From assembly GCF_001280085.1 (NCBI RefSeq), contig NZ_LGED01000273.1:1-31322 (forward strand): a stretch of 31,322 nt of DNA, given 5' to 3'. This document shows, one piece after another, positions 15,816-24,308 of this stretch (position 1 is its first letter; each line of letters begins with the position of its first letter). The DNA comes from Saccharothrix sp. NRRL B-16348 (GTDB lineage: Bacteria; Actinomycetota; Actinomycetes; Mycobacteriales; Pseudonocardiaceae). The translations under genes were made by a program, and so were the position numbers. The notes under the pieces are model-generated. The model was not told the origin of the DNA. It saw only the letters and a program-made list of their open reading frames with translations, and ran no database searches.

Positions 15816-15888
15816 GCAACTCCAGCACGACCAGGCAGCCGCGGGCCGGGCACGTCGTGCGATCGAACGGGCCTTGGACCAGTCCTGA
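15739..15888 (+). pseudogene. Orphan 3' end of a plus-strand gene (sensor-like)
   Basis: A frame ending at TGA 15886-15888 reads FDVDQALFEIVAAGLALNA and continues MQLQHDQAAAGRARRAIERA. It has strong third-position GC, unlike the antisense frame. The pattern weakly recalls the dimerisation helix of GAF-type sensor histidine kinases (LF..GL.L..A......A..R...A...LD). The frame is closed by TAG at 15721 and has no ribosome-binding site. It is best read as the tail of a gene whose 5' part is missing, joined near 15745 to the truncated MBL gene. Confidence 0.45.
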
Positions 15889-16021
15889 CCGCCCGCCCGG
15901 CCGAGCACGTCAAGCGATAAGGCCGGAGTTTTCCACTTGTCACCAACAAATCCCTGCGTCCGATGACCGCGGTGTGGTCCCCTATTAGTTCGGTCGGGGA
16001 CACCGTTGTGGGGGGTTTGGG

Positions 16022-18001
16022 ATGAGCGAAGACAGATCGAAGGCACAGCCACCGGCGGCCGATCCGCCGGACGAAACGGCAGTGTCACAGCCTGGTGTCG
16101 AAACGGCAGGGCTGGAAACCGCGGTCGTGGAACCGACGAAGCCGGCACCGGCGGAGCAGGAAGCGACCGCGGGGCAGGAAGCACCGACCACCGCAACGGC
16201 AATCGCCGCACCGCCGACGGAACCCGCACCGGCCGAATCGGCAGCACCGCAGGCCACCGAGGCGACAGCGGTCGACTCGCCGTCCGCCGGACCGGATCCG
16301 GCCGATCCACCGGCCGTTGAGCCAGCCGCCGTTGAACCAACCGCCGTTGAGCCACTGGTCGTTGAACCACAGGTCGCCGTACCGGCGTCCGCCTACTCCT
16401 CCGAACTCTCGGTGACTTACCCCACCGTGGCACCGAATCCGTGGGCACGGTCAGGTGGGCCGGAGGCGCAAGTCGAGTGGGTCGACCCGACGCCGACCGA
16501 CCCGATCCTGCGCATCCCCCCGACGCCGCCCGAGCCGAAATCCACCGCGGCCGCCGTGCTGCTGAACCTGACCGGGGTCGGTGCCGGCTACTTCTACCTG
16601 CGCCGGCGCTGGCAGGCGTGGACGGCGACGGTCCTCGCCGTCGTGCTCATCGTCGTCGCGTTCGCCACCAACGCGGCGGCCAACCCGTGGTTGTGGCGGA
16701 GCCTGGCGGCGGTCTGGCTCGTGATCCTCGTCCTCGACGCACGGCGGATCGCGGTGAAGCACCCGCCGGTCGCGAACCGCCGCCCCGTGGTCATCGGGGT
16801 GATCGCGGTGGTCGCCGTGGTCGGCGCGTACGTCGGGTACGGCGTGCTGGGCCGCGGCGCCTACGACGACGGGCTCGCCGCCCAGGGCAGCGGTGACTGC
16901 GCGGCGGCGACCGACCAGTTCAAGGCGGTGACCGGGCCCTACGAGTTGACGCTCAGCTCGGACATCGCCGCGGCGAACCGCGGTTTGGACGAGTGCGCCG
17001 ACTTCACCCACGCGGCCGACTCCGAGGACGAAGCCGTCGTCGTGCAGCGCTACGGCCAGTTCCGCGACGACCACCCGGACAGCCCGCTGACCCCGTTCGT
17101 CCACGACAAGCTCGTCGAGACCTACACGACCTGGGCCCGCGGCCTGCGCGACGAGGGCAAGCTGGCCGATGCGATCAAGGTCTACCGCGACCTGCTCTCC
17201 GTGGACGAGTCGTTCGGCCCGGAGGTCGCCGACGCCTACCTGCGGCTGGCGAAGAAGCTCACCTCCGAACCGCCCGTCAGCGCCAGTGCGGCGGCCACCG
17301 CCCTCGAGGCGATCGCCGACGAGTTCGCTGACACGCCGTCCGCCAAGGAGGTGCCCGCGGCGTTCGACGCTCTCTACGCGGCGGCCACCGCGCCGCTCGC
17401 CGCCGGCAAGCCGTGCCAGGCGGTGGACGTCCTCGCCTTCTTCGCGGGCCTGACCAACAAGGTCGCCGCGAAGGTGGCGGGCGAGGCGAAGACCCAGTAC
17501 CCGCGCGCCATGCTCGACTGCGGGCTGAACCAGCTGCGCGACGGCGAGGCGACCGCCGCGGTCGGCACGCTGGACCGGTTCGCCAGGACGTTCCCGGACC
17601 ACGGCGACCTGCCGCAGGCACAGTCCGCACGGATCGCCGCCCTGGTGGCCATCGGCACCCGCGCGCAGGTTCCGGTGCCCGCACCCCTCGGCACGACCGG
17701 TCCGATCACGATCACCTTCTACAACACCGTCAACAGCTCGATCAACATCAAGCTGGCGGGCTCCACCGCGCACGAGTTCACCCTGCCGCCGTGCACGACC
17801 TGCCCCGAGTTCCACGCGCCCGGCGCCGGCGAGGCCGCCTGCGACGTGCCCGTCGGGAAACCCCTGTTCGCCGTCGGCCTGCGCGAGGGCACCCACCACG
17901 TGCTCGCCGAGTTCGAGGACAGCGGAGACCTGGTCAAGCAGTTCGACGCCAGTGCCGGCGGCTTCGACCTGTACTGCCTGTACGTGGAGCGCAACAGCTG
18001 A
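16022..18001 (+). CDS. Membrane protein with acidic Pro/Ala-rich N-tail and TPR-like outer region
   Basis: A 659-residue protein. Residues 1 to about 165 are a low-complexity Ala/Pro/Glu/Thr region ending in VEP pentads. About four hydrophobic segments follow between residues 174 and 275 (STAAAVLLNLTGVGAGYFYL, TATVLAVVLIVVAFATNAA, SLAAVWLVILVLDARR, VVIGVIAVVAVVGAYVGYG). Residues about 280-540 are helical repeats of TPR character (for example KLADAIKVYRDLLSVDESFG), probably extracellular. The last 100 residues form a beta domain with four cysteines (CTTC, ACDV, YCLY) that could pair or bind metal. ATG 16022 follows a G-rich TTGGG. It stands alone with a strong terminator after it. I do not recognise the family. 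Confidence 0.75.
   Translation: MSEDRSKAQPPAADPPDETAVSQPGVETAGLETAVVEPTKPAPAEQEATAGQEAPTTATAIAAPPTEPAPAESAAPQATEATAVDSPSAGPDPADPPAVEPAAVEPTAVEPLVVEPQVAVPASAYSSELSVTYPTVAPNPWARSGGPEAQVEWVDPTPTDPILRIPPTPPEPKSTAAAVLLNLTGVGAGYFYLRRRWQAWTATVLAVVLIVVAFATNAAANPWLWRSLAAVWLVILVLDARRIAVKHPPVANRRPVVIGVIAVVAVVGAYVGYGVLGRGAYDDGLAAQGSGDCAAATDQFKAVTGPYELTLSSDIAAANRGLDECADFTHAADSEDEAVVVQRYGQFRDDHPDSPLTPFVHDKLVETYTTWARGLRDEGKLADAIKVYRDLLSVDESFGPEVADAYLRLAKKLTSEPPVSASAAATALEAIADEFADTPSAKEVPAAFDALYAAATAPLAAGKPCQAVDVLAFFAGLTNKVAAKVAGEAKTQYPRAMLDCGLNQLRDGEATAAVGTLDRFARTFPDHGDLPQAQSARIAALVAIGTRAQVPVPAPLGTTGPITITFYNTVNSSINIKLAGSTAHEFTLPPCTTCPEFHAPGAGEAACDVPVGKPLFAVGLREGTHHVLAEFEDSGDLVKQFDASAGGFDLYCLYVERNS
16316..16375 (+). 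repeat. Four 15-bp tandem repeat units encoding VEPxx pentads
   Basis: GTTGA(G/A)CCA starts at 16316, 16331, 16346 and 16361, a period of exactly 15 bp. The period keeps the frame and encodes VEP-x-x repeats in the disordered N-terminal tail. Copy number could vary between strains by slippage. Confidence 0.8.
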
Positions 18002-18007
18002 TCCGGC

Positions 18008-18045
18008 GGCGCGGTGCCGGACCCACCAACAGGTCCGGCCGCGCC
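18008..18045 (+). terminator. Hairpin terminator after the membrane-protein gene
   Basis: GCCGGACC (18016-18023) pairs with GGTCCGGC (18032-18039) around an 8-nt loop. GGCGCG (18008-18013) and CGCGCC (18040-18045) extend this to a 14-bp stem with a 2-nt bulge. It begins 7 bp after the stop codon at 18001. Confidence 0.75.
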
Positions 18046-18423
18046 GTCAGGCACTGGGGCGGCGTGCATTGCGCCTGTGCGACGCATGGGGGATCGGCGC
18101 GCCGTCCGGTCCGGCCGCTCCGATCGACGTGAGCGCGGCCAGTCCGCGGGTGTCCGGATCGTGCCGTGCTTGCCCGACGCACGTAGTTCAGCAGGCGACG
18201 GCCCTCATCCCGGTGAACGTACGTGGTCAACGCACTGGCGGCCATTCAGGCCAGGCCGTGCGTGCAGCCACGATCGGGAGACGCCCGAGTCCTCGGCCGA
18301 CTTGGCGGCGGTGACTGGTTCGTCGGATGGCCGTCACGAGTGCGGCGAACGGTCGTCGCGCGCGTTCATCCGCGGTCGTTAATGTACCGACAAGCCCGCC
18401 GCCCTTCGCTCCGGAGGAGAATC
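18046..18423. other. Intergenic region without a recognisable gene
   Basis: About 380 bp precede the CBM2 gene. Short ORFs on both strands lack ribosome-binding sites and codon bias. The stretch presumably carries the promoter of the secreted CBM2 protein, whose GGAGGAGA site is at 18412-18419. I see no repeat or RNA gene. Confidence 0.4.
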
Positions 18424-18855
18424 GTGCAGCTGAGACACGCGCTATCCGTCGTCCTACCGGCGGTTGCCGGCGTGATCACCTTGACCACCACGGCTGCCGC
18501 CGCGCCGGCGATCGGGTCCTCCCCGGTGCCGGCGCAGGTCGAATGCCGGGTCGAGCACACGGTCACGGACTTCGGGTTCGGCTTCAACGCCCTGCTCAAG
18601 GTGACGAACACCGGCCCTGACCCGGTGACCGGCTGGCGGGTCGAGTTCGACCTGTCGCCCAACGCCGTCATCAAGACCACCTTCGGCGGCAGGTTCACCT
18701 CCTCCAGCGGCCACATCCAGGTCAACGCTCCCGACTGGCTCCCGACGCTGGCCCCCGGCCGGTACGCCAACATCGGGTTCAACGGAAGCAAGCCCACCGG
18801 GACAGGCGTCACCGCCTCCAACGTCACCCTCGACGACGTGCCCTGCACCACCTGA
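18424..18855 (+). CDS. Secreted stand-alone CBM2 (cellulose/chitin-binding) protein
   Basis: A 143-residue secreted protein with a signal peptide of about 27 residues (RHALSVVLPAVAGVITL...AAAA-P) and one carbohydrate-binding module of family 2. C41 and C141 can form the usual end-to-end disulfide. GFNALLKVTNTGPDPVTGW and VNAPDWLPTLAPGRYANIGF are CBM2 signatures, and two of the surface tryptophans are visible. I choose GTG 18424 because GGAGGAGA lies directly before it; upstream in-frame codons look non-coding. There is no catalytic domain in this gene or next to it, so it is either a free polysaccharide-binding protein or a remnant of a larger enzyme. The clean signal peptide favours the former. 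Confidence 0.82.
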   Translation: MQLRHALSVVLPAVAGVITLTTTAAAAPAIGSSPVPAQVECRVEHTVTDFGFGFNALLKVTNTGPDPVTGWRVEFDLSPNAVIKTTFGGRFTSSSGHIQVNAPDWLPTLAPGRYANIGFNGSKPTGTGVTASNVTLDDVPCTT

Positions 18856-18873
18856 CCGCGACATCGGTCGCGG
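18856..18873. terminator. Short bidirectional hairpin between convergent genes
   Basis: CCGCGAC (18856-18862) and GTCGCGG (18867-18873) form a 7-bp stem with an ATCG loop. It starts directly after the CBM2 stop and lies 9 bp from the stop of the convergent hydrolase gene. Confidence 0.6.
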
Positions 18874-18881
18874 CTCGCGGA

Positions 18882-19646
18882 TCACGGCGTCGATTCCGCC
18901 AGGGCTCCACCAGTCGCCGACACCGCGTCGAGCACGTCGGCGAGTTCGGCGGGTGCCGAAAGCATCGGCCAATGCCCCGTGGACAGGTCGAAGCGCCGCC
19001 AGGGCGCCTGGTTCAGGTAGGCCAGCATCGGTATCCCGGCGTCGAGCAGGCCCTTGAAGTCGTGGCAGGCGATCAGGACGCGGTCCACTCCGGGACCGAG
19101 GTCGGCGGCATCGGCGAGGCGCTGGGTGTAGGTGCCGAACGGCTGAGGAGTGGCGTGCGCGAGCAGACGCTCCCGCTGAGCCGCGTCGAGCCCGTCGAGG
19201 CTGCTGGACACGCCCAGGACGTCGATCGGCGGAATCGCGAGCTGCCAGCCGTCCCCGAAGGCGGTGACCTGCTCACGCAACTGGTCGGCTACCTGCGGCT
19301 GCATGAGGTCGAGCATGCACATGCCCGCCGCGAACGGGGCGCTGTCCACGTAGACCACGCGCTCCAGCCGATCACCGAGGCGTCCTGCGGCCACGGTGAC
19401 CGGAGCGGCCGCGTAGCTGTGGGCCACCAACGTGACGCCACGCAGATCCCGCCCTTCGACAAGATCGGTGATGTCGCCGACGTGGGTGTCCAGATTCGTC
19501 TGGGGACCGCCCAGATCGGCCCGCTCGGCCAGGCCGGTCAGCGTCATCGCGACCGCGGTGTGGCCGCGCTCCCGCAGAGCGCGAGCGGTCTCTTCCCAGG
19601 CCCATGCCCCGAGCCAGGCGCCGGGAACCAGTACGAAGGTAGCCAT
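18882..19646 (-). CDS. Alpha/beta hydrolase (small esterase-like)
   Basis: A 254-residue cytoplasmic alpha/beta hydrolase. The N-terminus reads FVLVPGAWLGAWAWEE, including the oxyanion-hole region. The nucleophile elbow is A-H-S77-Y-A and the catalytic histidine is H225 in STGHWPM. The short cap and the TLTGLAER segment place it with salicylate-esterase/hydroxynitrile-lyase-like enzymes that are common in Streptomyces. ATG 19646 has AGGGAGA 4 nt upstream; the longer frame to 19832 runs into the divergent regulator gene and is rejected. It is divergent from the WYL regulator (79 bp apart), which probably controls it. The substrate is unknown. Confidence 0.85.
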   Translation of the reverse strand: MATFVLVPGAWLGAWAWEETARALRERGHTAVAMTLTGLAERADLGGPQTNLDTHVGDITDLVEGRDLRGVTLVAHSYAAAPVTVAAGRLGDRLERVVYVDSAPFAAGMCMLDLMQPQVADQLREQVTAFGDGWQLAIPPIDVLGVSSSLDGLDAAQRERLLAHATPQPFGTYTQRLADAADLGPGVDRVLIACHDFKGLLDAGIPMLAYLNQAPWRRFDLSTGHWPMLSAPAELADVLDAVSATGGALAESTP

Positions 19647-19725
19647 GTGATCTCCCTGAAGTGCGGTGTTTCCGGAGCGTAAGCTCAATACAGGACACAA
19701 TCCGCCCTGAAATGTTGGGTGATCC
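19647..19725. promoter_or_regulatory. Divergent promoter region of hydrolase and WYL regulator
   Basis: The 79-bp gap between divergent starts is more AT-rich than its flanks (for example the AAGCTCAATACAGGACACAA stretch at about 19683-19702). It must hold both promoters and probably the regulator's operator. I could not define a clear dyad. Confidence 0.5.
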
Positions 19726-20700
19726 ATGTCGCATCCCCTCACCCGTGTGTTGACGCTGCTGGAACTCCTCCAGTCCCACGCGACGCTCACCGGAGCTGAA
19801 CTGGCCGACCGCCTCGGCACCGACGTCCGCACAGTGCGCCGCTACACCGCGCACCTGCGGGACCTCGGTATCCCCGTGGAGGCAGAACGCGGCCGCTACG
19901 GTGGCTATCGATTGGCCCGCGGATACCGAATGCCACCCCTGCTGCTCACCAACGACGAGGCCCTCGCCGTTGTCCTGGGCCTGGTGGCCGCGGAACGCCT
20001 CGGCATGGGCACCACAGCGCCGGCCAGTGCGGGCGCGCTGGCGAAGATCGAGCGGGTACTGCCGCAGACGCTGCGCGAACCGCTTGCGGCCATCCGTGAA
20101 TCCCTCGCGTTCACCGGCAACGCCGTGATCGGGCACGCCGCCGGTGCCGGCGTCCTGCTCGCCCTGGCCCAAGCCGCCCGCATCCGCACGACTGTCTGCA
20201 TCAGCTACCAGTCGTGGCGCCGGCAGCGCACCACACGCGATATCGACCCCTACGGCGTGGTCTTCCACAACGGCCGCTGGTACCTCGTCGGCCACGACCA
20301 CTTCCGGGACACTCTGCGAACCTTCCGCGTCGACCGCATCGAATCCGTTACCTCCCAGGCCCGCGACTTCACCGCACCCGAGGAATTCGACCCCGTCGCC
20401 CACCTGACCACCGCCCTGGCGCAGGTTCCCTACCGCTGGCAAGTCGAGGTGACCATCCACGGACCCATCGACGCGATCGCCCGCCGACTGCCCCGCTCAG
20501 CGGTAACTCTCACGGCCGACACCACCGGCGTCCTCATGCGCGCCCGCGCAGAACGCCTTGACGGCATGGCCCACTTACTCGCCTCCCTGGAATGGCCCTT
20601 CACCATCCATAGTCCCGACGAACTACGGCAAGCCCTCAAGACACTGGCCGGCCAGCTCGCTGAAGCCGCAGAGCGAGAACCGGGAGAACGACGGCTGTAA
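19726..20700 (+). CDS. WYL-domain transcriptional regulator (YafY/DeoR-like)
   Basis: A 324-residue regulator. An N-terminal helix-turn-helix (residues about 5-60, LTGAELADRLGTDVRTVRRY) is followed by the wing segment ERGRYGGYRLARGYRMPPL typical of the YafY group. The WYL domain lies at about 140-225 (DPYGVVFHNGRWYLVGHDH...FRVDRIESV) and a WCX-type C-terminus follows. Proteins of this kind bind a ligand or nucleic acid and often control a divergent enzyme gene, here the alpha/beta hydrolase. ATG 19726 is the first start that keeps the full helix-turn-helix; its ribosome-binding site is weak. Codon choice is somewhat less GC-biased near its 3' end than in neighbouring genes. Confidence 0.88.
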   Translation: MSHPLTRVLTLLELLQSHATLTGAELADRLGTDVRTVRRYTAHLRDLGIPVEAERGRYGGYRLARGYRMPPLLLTNDEALAVVLGLVAAERLGMGTTAPASAGALAKIERVLPQTLREPLAAIRESLAFTGNAVIGHAAGAGVLLALAQAARIRTTVCISYQSWRRQRTTRDIDPYGVVFHNGRWYLVGHDHFRDTLRTFRVDRIESVTSQARDFTAPEEFDPVAHLTTALAQVPYRWQVEVTIHGPIDAIARRLPRSAVTLTADTTGVLMRARAERLDGMAHLLASLEWPFTIHSPDELRQALKTLAGQLAEAAEREPGERRL

Positions 20701-20840
20701 CGCCGAGACTCCTGCTCTTACACACGGACTGCACAAAGGATTCGGCGAGCCGACGACCGCATGCGAAGCGTGGCAGCACGACAGGATCGTCCAGCTCGCC
20801 GACCGGCTCGACCAGTTACGTGCAACGCACGCCGCGCTGC

Positions 20841-20876
20841 GCGACCGGTGGGACGTCGGGACGCCCCGCCGGTCGC
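20841..20876. terminator. Hairpin between convergent WYL regulator and secreted-protein genes
   Basis: GCGACCGG (20841-20848) and CCGGTCGC (20869-20876) pair. A further GGG/CCC pairing inside gives a long imperfect stem. It lies 8 bp before the stop of the leftward gene at 20884, in the 183-bp gap between convergent genes. Confidence 0.6.
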
Positions 20877-20883
20877 GGTCGGT

Positions 20884-23316
20884 TCAGCTCAGCGCGCAGA
20901 GCAGGGAGCAGGCGGTGGCCGAGGACCACGCCGTGTACGACGGCGGGGTGCCGGCGGGGGAGTTGCGCGGCGTGTAGCTCGCCTTGGCCTGGTTGGTCAG
21001 CGGGAACAGGGGCAGCAGGGCGTAGGTGGAGCAGTAGAAGCGCTTGGTCTCACCCGGCTGGAGGGTGAAGGTCCCGGCGGCCGTTTCGCACGAGTACTCC
21101 TCGTAGTCCACGACGCGCGCGTCGGTGATGGCCACCGGGCCCTGGTTGGTCACGGTGATCCGCCAGTAGGCGGTCCCGTTGAGCAGTCCCAACGTGCCCA
21201 CGGCTGCCTTCTTGGCCCACGGTCCCGAACCGTTGGGGCCGCAGTGGGAGGCGGTCTTCGAAGCGCAGATCTCCTTGTTCACCGTGACGACCGGTTGGCA
21301 CGCCGGTCCCGGCGCGACGGTGACGGTGACGGTGTTGGAGGCGAAGGCGCCGGTGGTGTCGGCGCCGGTGGCGGTGTTCGACACGTCGGCCACGGCGCAG
21401 TCGGCGCTGATCGTGGTGCGGAAGCACACCTGCGGCGGGTCGCCGGTGAAGTCGACGACCAGTCGGGGCTGGTTGCCGCCGCCGAAGTCGGCGCCGTTGG
21501 TCAGCACCAACGTGGTGGTGACGGAGATCGTCGGGTGCGCGGTCGGCGAGACGCCGCTGAGGTCGACCGAGCCGTCCGGCGCGAAGCCGGGCGTGGCCAC
21601 GGTGGCGCCGTCCTGGTCGACCACGGTCACGCGGGACGCGCCGAAGTCGACGTTGGCCGGTGTGATGCCGACGAGCCGCGCGGAGCCGTACCCCTGCACG
21701 TGGCCGGACGCGCCGTCGCAGTAGAAGTCGCCCGGTGTGAGCGAGACCTGGCCGCCGGAGCGGACGCACGGCGACGCGCCGGTGAGCGGGTCCATCGAGA
21801 ACAGCACGCCCGCGTCGCCGAGGCCGATCATGCAGCCAGTCGGGGTGTCGTAGGTGTAGCCGTAGTCGCGGGTGACACCGCCGTTCACAGTCGGGTGGGT
21901 GATCGGGTTGGGCACGCCCGCGCACGCCGTCGCGGTGGTCCAGTCGTGGCAGATCGCCGCGCCGCTGTACGGGCCGCCCCAGATCGCGAGGTAGCTGCGG
22001 ACGTGGCCGTTCGGGTCGGTGATCACCTCGGGGTTGAACGCGATCACGCCGGCGGGCAGCCCCGCCGCCGAGGACGGGGCGGCCAGCGGCGAGCCGTCCA
22101 AGGCGTAGCAGGTCGTCACGCCGGGCGAGGAACCGGTCATGGTGGAGCAGGCGCCGACCTGGGTGCCCGTGGTGCTGTAGGCGGTGTAGGCGTTGTAGGT
22201 GTAGTTGCCGGCCGCGCCGATGGGCCGGGGTGAGGCCCACCCGGCGCAGGCGGTGGACGTGACCGGGTCGAAGCAGCCCATGGCCGCTTGGCTGCCGGTG
22301 TTGGGTCGTGACGAGGAGGCGAACACCTTGCCGGCCACGACGGTCATAGCGCCGTAGAACCACGGGTTGCCTGGCTGGTCGCCGCTGGGCGGGACGATCG
22401 GCGCGTACGGCTGGCCCTGGCAGGCGGTGCGGGTGCCGACGTTCCAGCACAGGACCGCGCCCGAGCCGGCCAGGCCGTAGAGGTTGCCGTCCACTTCGAC
22501 GAAGCCGGCCGAGTTGTTCGCGCCCGATATGCCACCGGGGGTGGACAGGGGCCAGTAGCCGCAGTTCGCCGCGGCGGCCAGGTCGAGGCAGCCGACACCG
22601 ACCGACGAGGCGGTCGCGGCGGTGTAGAGCACCTGGGAGGGCGCGGCCGGGTCGCGGAAGTACTGCTGCGCCATCGGGCTGCTGATGTCACCGGTCGCGC
22701 CGCTGCCCAGCGGCCCGGGGACGGTGTTGAGCGGCTTGGGCCACGGCCCGCCCGCGCACGGCTGCCCGGAGGCCAGATCGATGCACACCACCTTCGGCAC
22801 GGTAGGGGCGGCGTGGTGGTAGATGTTCCAGGACTGCAGAGCGCCGGTGGGTGTCCGGTGCAGCAGCGGGGTGAACCCGTCGCCGCCGGTCGCCGTGGTG
22901 CTCGCCTGGACCGGCGGGGTCAGCACCCCGGACAGCGACGTCCCGCCCGGCGTGGCGACGGGGTTCTCCGCGCGCACCGCGGCCACGCCCGCGGGTTCGG
23001 TGCCCTGGAAGGTGCTCCCGTCCGTCGACCACGACGGCGTCCACCCGGGCGGCACGTCGAGCGAGCCGGTCACATATGCCTGACCGGTGCCCACGGCGTC
23101 GGTGATGGTGGCCGACCCGACCCCCGTTCCGTTGTTGTCGTAACCGACGACCCAGGTGGCGGTGGCGCCGTGATCGGCCGGGGAGGACACGCCGACGACG
23201 GACTTCGCCAACGTGGACGTCGCGGCAGGAGCGGGATCGGCCGCCGCTCCCGGAACTACCAGGACGGCGGCGACGAGCGCCCCCGTCGCCGACCAGATGA
23301 CCGCACGTCTTCGCAT
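20884..23316 (-). CDS. Large secreted protein with Cys-pair repeats and DUF11-like C-terminus
   Basis: An 810-residue exported protein. The signal peptide covers about residues 1-26 (MRRRAVIWSATGALVAAVLV...GAAA). Residues about 35-140 resemble a DUF11/adhesin-like beta domain. Residues about 165-530 contain some six or seven repeats of the form C-x-D...C-x-G-x-P (VCIDLASGQPCAGGP, VGCLDLAAAANCGYWP, VLCWNVGTRTACQGQP, MGCFDPVTSTACAGW, AICHDWTTATACAGVPNP), suggesting a disulfide-stapled propeller. The last 250 residues hold more beta domains (SNTATGADTTGAFASNTVTV; YWRITVTNQGPVAITDARVVDY). ATG 23316 has GAGGGA 5 nt upstream. There is no sortase signal or terminal membrane anchor, so it is probably released. 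The function is unknown; surface or matrix binding is plausible. Confidence 0.8.
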   Translation of the reverse strand: MRRRAVIWSATGALVAAVLVVPGAAADPAPAATSTLAKSVVGVSSPADHGATATWVVGYDNNGTGVGSATITDAVGTGQAYVTGSLDVPPGWTPSWSTDGSTFQGTEPAGVAAVRAENPVATPGGTSLSGVLTPPVQASTTATGGDGFTPLLHRTPTGALQSWNIYHHAAPTVPKVVCIDLASGQPCAGGPWPKPLNTVPGPLGSGATGDISSPMAQQYFRDPAAPSQVLYTAATASSVGVGCLDLAAAANCGYWPLSTPGGISGANNSAGFVEVDGNLYGLAGSGAVLCWNVGTRTACQGQPYAPIVPPSGDQPGNPWFYGAMTVVAGKVFASSSRPNTGSQAAMGCFDPVTSTACAGWASPRPIGAAGNYTYNAYTAYSTTGTQVGACSTMTGSSPGVTTCYALDGSPLAAPSSAAGLPAGVIAFNPEVITDPNGHVRSYLAIWGGPYSGAAICHDWTTATACAGVPNPITHPTVNGGVTRDYGYTYDTPTGCMIGLGDAGVLFSMDPLTGASPCVRSGGQVSLTPGDFYCDGASGHVQGYGSARLVGITPANVDFGASRVTVVDQDGATVATPGFAPDGSVDLSGVSPTAHPTISVTTTLVLTNGADFGGGNQPRLVVDFTGDPPQVCFRTTISADCAVADVSNTATGADTTGAFASNTVTVTVAPGPACQPVVTVNKEICASKTASHCGPNGSGPWAKKAAVGTLGLLNGTAYWRITVTNQGPVAITDARVVDYEEYSCETAAGTFTLQPGETKRFYCSTYALLPLFPLTNQAKASYTPRNSPAGTPPSYTAWSSATACSLLCALS

Positions 23317-23787
23317 GACGATCCCTCATTTCGCTCTACCGGACACCGGTCATCGCTGTCCGGACTCAGGCACGCTAAGGATCTGCGTCGATGGAGAAAC
23401 GCGGAGTCACCCGCCTGCGACTCACGAGCAACCCAACAGCGCAGCACCCGACGGCGCCCTCCTACTGGCGCGAGGTATTCCACGGGAAGGGCGCATCCGA
23501 TTTCATCCGCACGTCCCCGAGTTCGGCGTACCGTGATCCACCGCGAAGCGATAGTGCGGACTACTTTCCACCGCGGCCGACGGCAACGGGTTGGTGGCAA
23601 TCTTTGTCACGCGCGAACGGCTCGCCCGCTCCACACGGACCGTCGGCGGTGTCGTCGTCTGTGGTGACCACCTGTTACCACTCCTGACAGCAAGTGGAGT
23701 GGTGGGCCCTGAGCAGGTGGTTCGAGACCACGACCGAGGGACCGAACCACGTCCTCCGAGAACGTGTGCACATCCTCGGAAGCGGCA
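23317..23787. other. Intergenic region, probably non-coding
   Basis: About 470 bp between the divergent secreted-protein gene and the damaged lectin gene. ORFs on both strands (for example a 98-codon frame starting at 23391) have poor codon bias and no ribosome-binding site. I see no RNA gene or clear repeat; it should contain promoters for both sides. Confidence 0.35.
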
Positions 23788-24308
23788 ATGGCAGCGAACC
23801 GGTTTCCGCGGTCCGAGTCCGCCGGAGATCGTCGATCGAGGTCGGCGAGCAGCACATGTTCCACCTGGGCAGCGGTTCTCACCGCAGCCGCTGTTCTGTT
23901 CGGCTCGTCACCCGCGGTTGCGGACCAGGACGGGTACCTGGTCTTCGTGGGCGGCGTCGACACCCGGACAGCTGTCTGGGAAGCGGGTCCCGTTTCCGGG
24001 ATCCGGTGTTCCTGAGGGAGTTCGAGAACGATTACGACGCGCACCAGTACTGGTACTGGGACCCTGGGGCGGGAACGTTCCGAAACCAGGCGAGCGGCCA
24101 GTGCCTGACCGCTGACGGCACAGCGGTGCGGCAAACGCCGTGTCGCATCGGCACGGAGGACCAGCAGTGGAACGTCTACGTGGAAGCGACGCGCTCCCGT
24201 GATCAGCATCGCGGCGTCGCTCTCCCGTATGGGTGCATCGCCGGGTTCGGTGGCCGTGCCCTGCCGCCGGCGGGGCGTGGCCAGATGTTTCAGGCCAGGT
24301 CGGCGTAG
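23788..24308 (+). pseudogene. Frameshifted secreted ricin-type (beta-trefoil) lectin
   Basis: ATG 23788 (GGAAG 7 nt upstream) opens a product with a signal peptide (TWAAVLTAAAVLFGSSPAVA) and then DQDGYLVFVGGVDTRTAVWE, ending at TGA 24013-24015. In another frame the sequence continues as FRDPVFLREFENDYDAHQYW, then FRNQASGQCLTADGTAV and DQQWNVY, to a stop at 24306-24308. NQASGQCL followed by QQW is the repeat signature of ricin-type lectins. Joining the frames near 23990 gives one coherent protein of about 170 residues, so one or more bases appear lost or gained there. A sequencing error in the GCGGGTCCC run is an alternative. Only one of the usual three trefoil repeats is clear, so the gene may be decaying. 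Confidence 0.55.

Noticed and set aside
18882..19832. Longer form of the alpha/beta hydrolase starting at 19832
   Set aside because: The extra 62 residues run antisense into the WYL regulator; ATG 19646 has its own AGGGAGA site and the fold begins there.
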